DNA of 64,000 nt. Origin: Haloterrigena turkmenica DSM 5511 (lineage in GTDB: Archaea > Halobacteriota > Halobacteria > Halobacteriales > Natrialbaceae). Under the pieces are notes generated by a model. It did no database searches. It was given only the letters and a program-made list of their open reading frames with translations, and was not told where the DNA came from. Below, in pieces: positions 1 to 8,002 of the stretch. The translations under genes and the position numbers were made by a program. Within the stretch, counting starts at the first letter, position 1. Each line of letters starts with the position of its first letter. The DNA lies in contig NC_013743.1 in NCBI RefSeq assembly GCF_000025325.1, positions 3,720,001-3,784,000 of the forward strand. Reading direction: 5' to 3'.

Positions 1-261
1 GCCTTCGACCGCGAGTGGGACTGCCCCGAGTCCGACTGCGACGGCGACCTCCGGATCCTCCGGCGCGGCGGCCTGATCGCCGGCTGCGAGCACTACCCCG
101 ACTGCGACACCGGCTTCGCGGTCCCCGCCGGCGTCGTCGACGGCGAGTGCGGCTGTGGCCTCCCCACCTTCGAGACCGCCAGCGGCACTCGCTGTCTCGA
201 CGCCACGTGCGAGAAGGGGTTAGCGAAGCCGCTCGAGGCCGATTCCGCGGCCGATAACTGA
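1..261 (+). CDS. topA: DNA topoisomerase I, C-terminal end (partial)
   Basis: The reading frame is open from base 1 and stops with TGA at 259-261, so only the last 86 residues are present. They hold paired cysteines (C-x4-C near the start, then further CxxC-like pairs around GCEHYPDC and GECGCG), the pattern of the C-terminal zinc-ribbon repeats of archaeal and bacterial type IA topoisomerases. The catalytic part lies outside the window. Other zinc-ribbon proteins cannot be excluded from the tail alone; the identification leans on the ribbon pattern and on the neighbouring endA. Confidence 0.7.
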   Translation, partial: AFDREWDCPESDCDGDLRILRRGGLIAGCEHYPDCDTGFAVPAGVVDGECGCGLPTFETASGTRCLDATCEKGLAKPLEADSAADN

Positions 262-312
262 CTAGGCGGTCTCACAGCGGCGGCTCTGGCCACGCTACAG
301 CCGCCTGATCAG

Positions 313-350
313 CCACCGCTGCGGTGGGTGGGACTGAAAGGGGCTTTCAG
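313..350 (+). terminator. tandem hairpins after topA
   Basis: Just downstream of the topA stop are two adjacent inverted repeats: CCACC(313-317)/GGTGG(323-327), and CTGAAAG(334-340)/CTTTCAG(344-350) with a GGG loop. There is no long T-run. They may stabilise or end the topA transcript; this is inference from structure and position only. Confidence 0.35.
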
Positions 351-446
351 GATGGTCGCATTGTCCACGGCGACTCGAGCAATACTGACGGTGAAGGAGA
401 GGAATCGATCCGCAGCCACTTAGTCCCCGACCGTCAAACCCCGGCT

Positions 447-1502
447 ATGGCACTCGAGGGGCGGTTCGACGAAGCGGCCGGCGTCGTTCACGTCGGCGAC
501 GACGCGCGCCAGCGCTATCACGATTCTCGAGGGTACGGTTATCCGCTCGAGGGCAACGAGATCGCACTCGCGCCGGTCGAGGCGGCGCACCTGCTCTACC
601 GCGGGGACCTCGAAGCGGTCGTCGACGACACGGGCGAACGGCTCGATTTCCGCGCGTTCGTGGCCCGCGAGCCCGGCCGGAAGTTCGGCGTGCGATTTCT
701 CGTCTACGCCGACCTGCGATCGCGGGGGTTCTATCTCTCGCCGGCGGTAGAGCCCTGGATCGCCGACCCGCCCGCGGAACCGGCCGATTTCGCGGTCTTT
801 CCGCGCGGGAAAGGCCCCGGCGACGGCGAGATCGAGTACGCCCTGCGGGTGATCGGCGAGCGAACCGACGTCCCGGCCGGCGAACTCACCGACGGCGTCC
901 TCGCGGTGGTCGACGAGGAGAGCGAGATCACCTACTTCGAGGTCTCCCGGCGGGATCCGTCGGGGTCCACTGACGCCGCCCTCCCCGACGGCTGTGAGGC
1001 CGACCTGCTGGCCGACCGCGTCGTCGTCTGGGAGCCGCCGGTCGACCTCTACGAGTCGGCCTTCTACGGCCAGCCACTCGAGGGTCGAGAGTACGACAAG
1101 CCGACGCTGCAGTGCTCGCTGCTCGAGGCGGCCTACCTCGCCGAACGCGGCGCGATCGCCCTCGAGCCGACGGCGGTCCGCGAGCGGGGCCGCGAGGTCG
1201 AGGGCGAGCGGTTCGACCGGCGGCTGGCGGTCTACACCACCCTGCGCGAACGCGGTGTCGTCCCGAAAACGGGCTACAAATTTGGCGCTGACTTCCGGAC
1301 CTACGCCGACGTCGAGTCCGTCGAGAACCTGGGTCACTCGGAGCTGCTGGTCCGGGTCCACCCCGCCGACTACGTCTTCGAGCCTCGGGACCTCGCGCTT
1401 GACGTCCGGCTGGCCCACGGCGTCCGGAAGACGATGGCGTTCGCGCTGGTCGACGACTCCGGCGGCGTCGACTGGTGGTCCCTCGAGCGGCTGACACCCT
1501 AA
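447..1502 (+). CDS. endA: tRNA-splicing endonuclease
   Basis: This enzyme cleaves introns from pre-tRNA at the bulge-helix-bulge motif. The 351-residue product is two tandem endonuclease units, the long single-chain form found in halophilic and some methanogenic archaea, about twice the length of the Methanocaldococcus type. The second unit keeps the catalytic triad: Tyr277 (in TGYKFG), His297 (in GHSELL) and Lys328 (in RKTMAF); the 31-residue His-Lys spacing matches the known enzymes. ATG 447 is chosen because upstream codons in frame are not protein-like and the family begins here. It sits between topA and a CetZ-like gene on the same strand. Confidence 0.93.
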   Translation: MALEGRFDEAAGVVHVGDDARQRYHDSRGYGYPLEGNEIALAPVEAAHLLYRGDLEAVVDDTGERLDFRAFVAREPGRKFGVRFLVYADLRSRGFYLSPAVEPWIADPPAEPADFAVFPRGKGPGDGEIEYALRVIGERTDVPAGELTDGVLAVVDEESEITYFEVSRRDPSGSTDAALPDGCEADLLADRVVVWEPPVDLYESAFYGQPLEGREYDKPTLQCSLLEAAYLAERGAIALEPTAVRERGREVEGERFDRRLAVYTTLRERGVVPKTGYKFGADFRTYADVESVENLGHSELLVRVHPADYVFEPRDLALDVRLAHGVRKTMAFALVDDSGGVDWWSLERLTP

Positions 1503-1550
1503 GCCTCGAGCGAGCGCAACCGTGAAAACCCCTCAGCCGAGTATCCCGGT

Positions 1551-2696
1551 ATGCAACTCGAGGTGATCGGCATCGGGGGCGCGGGCTGTCGGATCGCCGA
1601 CGCGATCCGAGCCGCGGAGCCGGCGGACCACTCGTTTCTGACGGACGTTTTCGTCTTCGACACCGACGCGGCGACGCTCCAGCGGACCGTCGTGCCCGAA
1701 TCGCACCGCCACCAGTACGGACAGGGCACCGGAATCGACGCGGACGACGATCTCGAGCGCCGGTTCGAGATGGGCGAGACCCACGCCGAGGAACTGCTCG
1801 AGGCGCTGGAACAGGGCACGCCGGGCGAGTCCGACGCGTTTCTGGTCGCCGTGGGACTCGGCGGCGCGACCGGCGGCGGAACGGCGCCCGCACTCGTCGC
1901 CGCGCTGCAGCGCCGGTACGACGCGTCCGTCTACGTGCTGGCGACGCTGCCGGCTGATCGGGAGTTTGATCCCGACGCCGACGCCGGGGATACCGGACCG
2001 CACTCGCGAACGACCGCGGCCGCCGGGAGCGACGAGCCGCCACGGCCGACCGCGGCGTCGAACGCGGTCGCCACGCTCGAGCGCCTCGAAGGGCTGGCGA
2101 GCGCCGTCGTCTGTTTCGACAACGAGGCGTGGCTGCGCCCCGGCGAGACAGTTTCGGACGCCCGTGATCGGTCCAACCGGGAACTCGCAGGTCGCGTCGC
2201 GGCCGTCTTCGCCGGCGGTGGCGGCGAGTCGGACGGTCCGGTCGCCCAGAACGTGATCGACGCGAGCGACGTCGAGCGAATTCTCGGCAACGAATCGGCG
2301 ATCGTAGCGCTGGGCTACGGCGATCAAGACGTCGAGACGAAGCGCTCTCGGTTCGGGCTCGGCCTCCTGCCGACCGAACGGGACGTCGAGACGAGCGAAG
2401 CGGTCAGTGCCGTCGAAACGGTCGTCCGGAAGGGCGTCCACGGGAAGCTGACGCTCGAGTGTGACCCCGAGACGGCCGCTCGCGGGCTGTTGGTCGTCGG
2501 CGGGCCGCCGACGTGGCTCAACCGGCAGGCGGTCGCCGAGGGGCGGCGGGCGCTGCAGTCGACCGTCGGCGAGAACGGCGTGCTGGGCGGCGATGCGCCC
2601 CGTCCCGACGGCGAGACGGTCTTCGCGGCGGTCGTGTTAGCTGGAGTTGAATCGGACCGGCTCGAGGAGCTGCGCGCGGCAGATCGGGCAGCGTAG
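1551..2696 (+). CDS. divergent CetZ/FtsZ-superfamily protein
   Basis: A 381-residue member of the tubulin/FtsZ superfamily, closest by eye to haloarchaeal CetZ proteins. It has an N-terminal nucleotide-binding turn (GIGGAGCR, residues 7-14), a tubulin-signature-like glycine loop (GLGGATGGGTAP, about 103-114), a CFDNEAW segment and the CetZ-like C-terminal half (VRKGVHGKLTLEC, VVGGPPTWLNR). The first loop is less glycine-rich than in FtsZ, and the T7 catalytic loop reads SNRELAG with no clear second Asp, so GTPase activity may be weak. A disordered, proline- and charge-rich insert follows residue 140. It probably acts at the membrane or in cell shape, by analogy with CetZ. It starts 48 bp after endA. 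Confidence 0.75.
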   Translation: MQLEVIGIGGAGCRIADAIRAAEPADHSFLTDVFVFDTDAATLQRTVVPESHRHQYGQGTGIDADDDLERRFEMGETHAEELLEALEQGTPGESDAFLVAVGLGGATGGGTAPALVAALQRRYDASVYVLATLPADREFDPDADAGDTGPHSRTTAAAGSDEPPRPTAASNAVATLERLEGLASAVVCFDNEAWLRPGETVSDARDRSNRELAGRVAAVFAGGGGESDGPVAQNVIDASDVERILGNESAIVALGYGDQDVETKRSRFGLGLLPTERDVETSEAVSAVETVVRKGVHGKLTLECDPETAARGLLVVGGPPTWLNRQAVAEGRRALQSTVGENGVLGGDAPRPDGETVFAAVVLAGVESDRLEELRAADRAA

Positions 2697-2897
2697 ACGG
2701 CGCGCCAGAAACGGACGATCCCCACCTGAAATCGGCATACATCGGCCATTCTACCGATTCTCGCGTGGGCCGTCCTCGGCGTGTTGCTCCTACCGGCGCC
2801 TTCGCCGCCGCCGATGCCGTCGTCGCGGCGTATACCGACTGAGTCGACCGAGAGACCGCCGAACGGAACGCTTCGAATCACGTTCGAATCGCTCCGA

Positions 2898-3836
2898 CTA
2901 CCGATTCTCAGCGCCGAATTCCTCGAGAAACCGCTGTCCTAACACGACCTCCATCCCCGCGAGTCCGACCGAGCAGAACAGCGTGACCTCGTTCGCATCC
3001 GTGCGACCTAGATCCGGGTTCTCGAGCACGTCGGCGAGTTCGACCATCCGGTCGTAGTCATCACCGGAGACCAGATACTCGCGGTCGTAGGCATCGACCT
3101 GCGGGAGCGAGTCGGTCGCGATGGCATCGGCGCGGTCGACGACCTCGAGGGGTAGTTCGTGAGCGTCTCGGAAGCGCGGTCCGATGGTCGTCACGTGGGT
3201 TCCGGCCTCGAGCCAGTCTGGATCGAAGACGAGGTCGGTGCTGTCGGTCGCGCAGACGAGCGCGTCGGCCTCGCGGACGACCGGTTCGGGGTCGTCGACC
3301 GCGCGGACGGGCGGTTCGACGTCCTCGTTTGCGGTCTCGGCGAACGCCGTGCGACTCTCCGGCGTTGGGCTGTAGACCAGTACTTCGTCGAAGTCCCGGA
3401 CCGCACAGGCCGCGCCGACCTGCGTCCGCGCCTGAAACCCAGCGCCCAGAATTCCCAGCGTGTCGCTGTCCTCGCGGGCTAGACAGTCGATCGCGACGCC
3501 ACCGATCCCGCCCGTCCGGAGACTACTGGTCGCGTGGCCGACGATCAGTCCCTCGAAGGTACCGGTCGTCGCGTCGAAGACGGCCACCAGTTGCGTGTGG
3601 TCCTCGCCCGACCCGTGGGTCTCGTAAACCCGGAATCCAGCGGCGTCCGTCGGTCCCGTCGCGGCGCCGACCGTGAAGACGAGTTCGCCCTCGCCGGCCT
3701 CGACGTACCAGCGCGGCGGCGCCTCGAGGGTCCCCGCGGCGCGTTCGGCGAACGCGTCGTGCATCGCGTCGACGACGGTCTCGTAGTCGAACTGCGAGTA
3801 GACGTCGCCGTCCGTCAGAATCGGGAACTCGACCAT
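2898..3836 (-). CDS. ornithine cyclodeaminase / mu-crystallin family protein
   Basis: A 312-residue NAD(P)-dependent enzyme of the ornithine cyclodeaminase, mu-crystallin and archaeal alanine dehydrogenase superfamily. The Rossmann motif is LGILGAGFQARTQ (about 127-139), preceded by the family's RTGGIGG segment and a conserved DATTG turn. Substrate could be ornithine, alanine or an imino acid; the sequence does not decide. A second, only moderately similar family member lies at 50689-51684. The gene is transcribed alone, convergent with the CetZ-like gene, and opens with ATG. Confidence 0.85.
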   Translation of the reverse strand: MVEFPILTDGDVYSQFDYETVVDAMHDAFAERAAGTLEAPPRWYVEAGEGELVFTVGAATGPTDAAGFRVYETHGSGEDHTQLVAVFDATTGTFEGLIVGHATSSLRTGGIGGVAIDCLAREDSDTLGILGAGFQARTQVGAACAVRDFDEVLVYSPTPESRTAFAETANEDVEPPVRAVDDPEPVVREADALVCATDSTDLVFDPDWLEAGTHVTTIGPRFRDAHELPLEVVDRADAIATDSLPQVDAYDREYLVSGDDYDRMVELADVLENPDLGRTDANEVTLFCSVGLAGMEVVLGQRFLEEFGAENR

Positions 3837-3899
3837 ACGCGGACGTTACGCGGAGCGAATATAACGGTTCGCGGACGCTCGAGCGGATCGCACACCGAC

Positions 3900-4295
3900 C
3901 TACGGCTCGCCCGGAATCACCGCCCCCTCGTGCTCGAGCAGTCGTCGCTTCAGGTCCAGTCCGCCCGCGTAGCCGGTCAGCGAGTCGGCGCCGACGATCC
4001 GGTGACAGGGGACGACGACGGGTACCGGGTTGCGGCCGCAGGCCTGTCCGACCGCGATCGGGGCCGTCTCGAGGTCGGCCGCGATCTCGCCGTATGTTCG
4101 CGTCTCGCCGGACGGAATCCGTTCCATCGCCCGCATGACGTCACCCGTGAACCCGTCGAGATAGTCGATTTCGAAGTCGAACGTCGTTCGCTCGCCGGCC
4201 TCGTACTCGCGGACCCGCTCGCGGATCACCTCTGCGTCCGCGTCGATCCTCGAGTCGTCGATTCCACACTCGCGGTCGAACACCCGGATCTGCAT
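3900..4295 (-). CDS. ogt: methylated-DNA-protein cysteine methyltransferase-like protein
   Basis: A 131-residue protein with the alkyl-acceptor motif PCHRIVG (Cys97 in VVPCHR) and the helix-turn-helix-like region RTYGEIAADL (about 66-75) that inserts into DNA. Family members repair O6-alkylguanine by irreversible transfer to the cysteine. It is shorter than most Ogt/Ada enzymes because the N-terminal half is reduced to about 45 residues, as in other haloarchaeal copies. With the PCHR motif intact it should be an active acceptor rather than an Atl-type protein, where Cys is replaced by Trp or Ala. Confidence 0.88.
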   Translation of the reverse strand: MQIRVFDRECGIDDSRIDADAEVIRERVREYEAGERTTFDFEIDYLDGFTGDVMRAMERIPSGETRTYGEIAADLETAPIAVGQACGRNPVPVVVPCHRIVGADSLTGYAGGLDLKRRLLEHEGAVIPGEP

Positions 4296-4354
4296 ATCGT
4301 ATCGTTCGTCGAGGCGTCGCTTTACTCTAGCAGGTCAGAACCCGTCGAACGGAA

Positions 4355-6100
4355 TCACTCGCTTCGCTCCGCCGACTCGTCCGTCGTCGCTCGACGGCGG
4401 AGCCACTCGAGCGAGAGTCCGCCGCCGACGAGACTGGCACTGGTCGTGAAGCCGGGGACGTTATCGGCCTCGTCCGTGGCTCCGTCCGACTCGCTCTCGT
4501 TGGCGGCTTCCCCTCCCGAGGCGTTTTCGGACGCATCCGTTCCGAGGTTCGCGTCCGGTTCGCTGTCGTTATTGCGTTCGTCCACCGACGATGAGCCGTC
4601 GGTGGTTCCACCGTCCGTCTCGCTGTCGTTTACTTCGCCGCCATTCGTCTCGCTGTCGTTCGCTTCGTCGCCATCCGTCTCATCGTTGTCCGTCTCGCTG
4701 TCGTCTGTCTCGCTGTCGTCTGTCTCGCCGTCGTCTGCCTCGCTGTCGTCCGATTCGTCGGTCGCGTCATCGGGATCGTCCTCCCCGTCACCTCCGTCCG
4801 CGGACGGTCGAACGGCGACGAGTTTGTCGGTGCTGACATAGAGAGCGTTCTCACTGACGACGTAGGGATGATCGTCGCTCGAGCGGCCGAGGCCTCCGAT
4901 ATCCTCGTAGGAGATCGCCCACTGTTTGGAGCCGTCCTCGAGGTCGATCCCGAGGATCGCCGGTTCCGTTCCGAACTCCTCGGTCTCGTCGTACCCGGCC
5001 AACTCGCCGTCGGCGGCGGACGGCAGGAAGTAGGCAACGACGGCCGTGTCGCCGACGATCAGCGGCCACTGGAAGAGGCGCATCTCGCCGAGGTCGTCGT
5101 ACGCCCACCGGTACTCCTCGCGTTCGTAGTCCCACGCCCCGAGACGATCTCCGTCATCGGAGACGACGAGGCGCACCTCGTCGGACGTTGCGAAGGCGGT
5201 GTACTCATTGAAGCGATCGTCGGACTCCCCGAGACTCCCGGGACCGACCGGCTCAGGTTCGCCGTCGTAGGCCGTTCGGTAGGCCTCCCCGGCCATGTGA
5301 CCCGTTTCGAAGTTTTCCACGTAGACGCCGTCCTCGGTCGGAATAACGAGGTCGTCGCCGGTTCGCAGGTCCGTCGTCCACAGCGTGTTTCCCGAGACGG
5401 CATCGAGAGCGACGAACCCCGACGACGAGGTGGGCGCGTAGACGGTACCGTCGGCGACGGCGACGGCGTGGGCCGCGAACTGGCGTTCCTCTTCTTCGCC
5501 GTCCTGGAGTTCCCCGACGAAGGCGGTGACCTCGATGCTGTCGTGCCGCCAGACGATCGACCCGTCGCGAGCGTCGACCGCGTAGAGCGATCCGTCGGCG
5601 CCGACGTAGACCGTCCCGTCTGCGACCGTCGGGCTGCCGACGGACTCGCCCTCGTCGAACGGGACCTTCCACAGCACGTCGCCGGTCGCGCCGTCGAGCG
5701 CGGTCAGTCGGTTCCCGGCAACGAAGACCGTCCCGTCGGCGATTGCAGGGGTTTCCGCCGCCTCGAGCTCCGTTCGCTTCCACTTCAGATCGCCGGCGGC
5801 GGCGTCGAGCGCGTGGACCTCGCCGTCGTCGGTCCGCAGGAAGACCCAGTCGTCGGCGGCGACGACGTCCCCGGTCTCGTCGTACTCCCACGCGACGGCC
5901 CCCAGTTCCGGGAACGCGTCGGTCTCGACGAACGCCGTGTTCGCCGCCGTTCCGCGGTGCGACGTCCATCCGCTCGATTCCGCTGCCGCCGACGAGCGGG
6001 ACCGTGCGTCGGCACTGACCGTCCCGATCGAAGCGAGTGCCCCACTGGTCAGGGCCGCCGCTCCGGTGGCCAGTATCGTCCGTCTGGTTCGTTCGGTCAC
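4355..6100 (-). CDS. secreted PQQ-like beta-propeller protein, Tat substrate with PGF-like C-terminus
   Basis: A 581-residue protein starting at GTG 6100. Residues 1-32 are a Tat-type signal (RRTILATGAAALTSG, then an Ala-x-Ala-like site). Residues about 45-435 hold repeated beta-propeller blades with PQQ-domain-like turns (VYALDA, LTALDGATGDVLW, YAVDARDGSIVWR). Residues about 440-540 are a very acidic Ser/Asp/Glu/Thr linker with repeats of DSETDD. The end has PGFTTSASLVGGG followed by an Arg cluster, resembling a weak PGF-CTERM surface anchor. No catalytic residues identify a substrate; it may be a structural or PQQ-independent surface protein. A TATA-like CTTATA at 6129-6134 (reverse strand) lies about 31 bp upstream. 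Confidence 0.82.
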   Translation of the reverse strand: MTERTRRTILATGAAALTSGALASIGTVSADARSRSSAAAESSGWTSHRGTAANTAFVETDAFPELGAVAWEYDETGDVVAADDWVFLRTDDGEVHALDAAAGDLKWKRTELEAAETPAIADGTVFVAGNRLTALDGATGDVLWKVPFDEGESVGSPTVADGTVYVGADGSLYAVDARDGSIVWRHDSIEVTAFVGELQDGEEEERQFAAHAVAVADGTVYAPTSSSGFVALDAVSGNTLWTTDLRTGDDLVIPTEDGVYVENFETGHMAGEAYRTAYDGEPEPVGPGSLGESDDRFNEYTAFATSDEVRLVVSDDGDRLGAWDYEREEYRWAYDDLGEMRLFQWPLIVGDTAVVAYFLPSAADGELAGYDETEEFGTEPAILGIDLEDGSKQWAISYEDIGGLGRSSDDHPYVVSENALYVSTDKLVAVRPSADGGDGEDDPDDATDESDDSEADDGETDDSETDDSETDNDETDGDEANDSETNGGEVNDSETDGGTTDGSSSVDERNNDSEPDANLGTDASENASGGEAANESESDGATDEADNVPGFTTSASLVGGGLSLEWLRRRATTDESAERSE

Positions 6101-6242
6101 ACGCTACCCGTCGCCGAACTTCGGTTTTCTTATACGTGCGGTAGCCCGTTTCGCCCGCGAAAACAGTTCGAACGAGCGAAACGACGGCCGCGCGAGGCGG
6201 GTTAGTTCCCGATTCGGTGCGGACACCGCCGCGAAGCCGAAG

Positions 6243-6264
6243 GCTTTTGCGAACTGGCGCGCCA
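6243..6264 (+). promoter_or_regulatory. trpS promoter with palindrome
   Basis: A T-rich GCTTTTGCG box centred near 6247 lies 29 bp before the trpS start at 6276, fitting a leaderless transcript. Between the box and the start sits the perfect 10-bp palindrome TGGCGCGCCA (6255-6264), where a repressor could act. No Trp-coding micro-ORF precedes this copy, unlike the second trpS. Confidence 0.4.
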
Positions 6265-6275
6265 AGACGAATCTA

Positions 6276-7904
6276 ATGACCGGAGACGACCCACTCGAGG
6301 TGCCTGAGTCAGGGGAATCGACGACCGATGGAGGTGATGGGACCGCGGAACCGCAGTCGGAACTCCGACCCGACGGCGGCGCTGCCGGTGCCGATGACGT
6401 CGCGCTGGACCCCTGGGGATCCTCGAGCGTCTCCGACTACCGCAAGCTCTTCGAGGAGTTCGGCATCGAGGAGTTCGACGAGGTCTTAGAGGAGGTACCG
6501 AATCCGCACTACCTGATGCGGCGGGGCGTCATCTTCGGTCACCGGGACTACCGCCCGGTCGCCGAGGCCCTGCAGAACGACGAGCCCGCGGCCGTCCTCT
6601 CCGGGTTCATGCCGACCGGCGACCCCCACATCGGCCACAAGCTGGTCTTCGACGAGATCATCTGGCACCAACAGCAGGGTGCCGACGCCTACGGCCTGAT
6701 CGCCGACCTCGAGGCCAACTCGGCCCGCGGCATGTCCTGGGAAGAGATCGACGAGCACGCCCGGGACTACCTGCTCTCCCTGCTCGCGCTCGGCTTCGAC
6801 CCCGAGGAGGGCGAACTCTACCGCCAGTCCGAGAACCGCGAACTGCAGGATCTCGCCTTCGAACTGGGCGCCGACGCCAACTTCTCGGAGTTCCAGGCGA
6901 TCTACGGCTTCGACGGCGAGACCGACGTCTCGCACATGCAGTCGGTCGTCACCCAGATGGCCGACATCCTCTACCCGCAACTCGAGGAGCCCAAACCGAC
7001 GGTTATCCCCGTCGGCCCCGACCAGGACCCCCACGTCCGGCTGGCGCGGGACTTAGCCGAACGGATGCGCTTCTTCAAGGTCACCGAGGCCTACGCCAGC
7101 TTCGAACTCGAGGACGAGGAGCGCGCGCTGGTCGCGGAGTTCTACGAGCGACTCGAGCCCGAGGCGTTCGACGACGACACGCTGCGCTGCGTCCACGTCG
7201 CCGAGGCGTTAGAAGAGACGCCGCTGGCCGATCTCGAGGTCGGCGCCGACACGCTGAGTTCGGTACTGACGAAACTCGAGGAGGCCGGCATGGAGCCGAT
7301 CCGGCCGCGCACGCGCTTCTTCGACCGGCGGGCGACCGAGGAAGCGTTCGACGCCCTCGTCGAAACCATCGACGGCGAGAAACGGGTCTACGAGAGTCAC
7401 ATCGACGCCTTCGACCTCGATCGTGGGGAGGCCGAGGAACTCGCCCGCGAGATCGAGGTCGACAACGGCGGCTACGGCTTCCGCCCGCCGTCCTCGATCT
7501 ACCACCGCTTCATGACCGGGCTGACCGGCGGCAAGATGTCCTCCTCGATTCCCGCCTCCCACATCTCGCTGCTGGACGACCCCGAGGACGGCTACGACAA
7601 GGTCAAGGCCGCGTCCACGGGCGGCCGCGAGACAGCGGAGGAACACCGCGAGAAGGGCGGGAAGGCCGACGAGTGTCCCGTCTACGAGCTCTACGCCTAC
7701 CTGCTGGCCGGCGACGACGACGAGTTCGCCAAGCGCGTCTACGACGAGTGTACGAGCGGCGAGCGACTCTGTGGCGACTGCAAGGAGCAGGCCGCCCAGC
7801 TGATGCGGGAGTTCCTCGAGGAACACCAGGAGAAACGCGAGGAAGTCGAGGAACTGCTCGAAGAGACCGACATCGAACTCGAGTCGCCGCGCCGGCGACA
7901 GTAG
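6276..7904 (+). CDS. trpS: tryptophan-tRNA ligase, divergent paralogue
   Basis: A class I aminoacyl-tRNA synthetase of 542 residues that charges tRNA-Trp in the cytoplasm. The HIGH motif is HIGH (118-121, in PTGDPHIGHK) and the KMSKS motif is KMSSS (420-424, in GGKMSSSIP). Near the C-terminus a C-x6-C-x2-C cluster (CTSGERLCGDC) is typical of TrpRS. The first 45 residues are an acidic, Gly-rich tail. ATG 6276 is chosen because the frame upstream overlaps the divergent gene and a promoter box fits. A second TrpRS at 41197 looks more like the standard archaeal enzyme; this one has lost the usual N-terminal strand. Confidence 0.93.
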   Translation: MTGDDPLEVPESGESTTDGGDGTAEPQSELRPDGGAAGADDVALDPWGSSSVSDYRKLFEEFGIEEFDEVLEEVPNPHYLMRRGVIFGHRDYRPVAEALQNDEPAAVLSGFMPTGDPHIGHKLVFDEIIWHQQQGADAYGLIADLEANSARGMSWEEIDEHARDYLLSLLALGFDPEEGELYRQSENRELQDLAFELGADANFSEFQAIYGFDGETDVSHMQSVVTQMADILYPQLEEPKPTVIPVGPDQDPHVRLARDLAERMRFFKVTEAYASFELEDEERALVAEFYERLEPEAFDDDTLRCVHVAEALEETPLADLEVGADTLSSVLTKLEEAGMEPIRPRTRFFDRRATEEAFDALVETIDGEKRVYESHIDAFDLDRGEAEELAREIEVDNGGYGFRPPSSIYHRFMTGLTGGKMSSSIPASHISLLDDPEDGYDKVKAASTGGRETAEEHREKGGKADECPVYELYAYLLAGDDDEFAKRVYDECTSGERLCGDCKEQAAQLMREFLEEHQEKREEVEELLEETDIELESPRRRQ

Positions 7905-8002
7905 ACGGCGCCGCGGTAGCAGGGGTATAACCGATGTCTGGCCGCTGATTTTTCTCGGTTTCAGGAGAAAGCATATCCGGGGTCGCAGTGTAGGCCGCAT
8001 CG

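Noticed and set aside
420-1418. Long open frames antisense to endA and similar ones throughout
   Set aside because: They are shadows caused by high GC and codon bias; their translations are Arg- or low-complexity-rich and lie opposite clear genes.
3184-4841. Long plus-strand frames over the cyclodeaminase and propeller genes
   Set aside because: They are antisense to well-supported genes, and the part over the acidic linker is Ser-rich because the opposite strand encodes Asp/Glu repeats.
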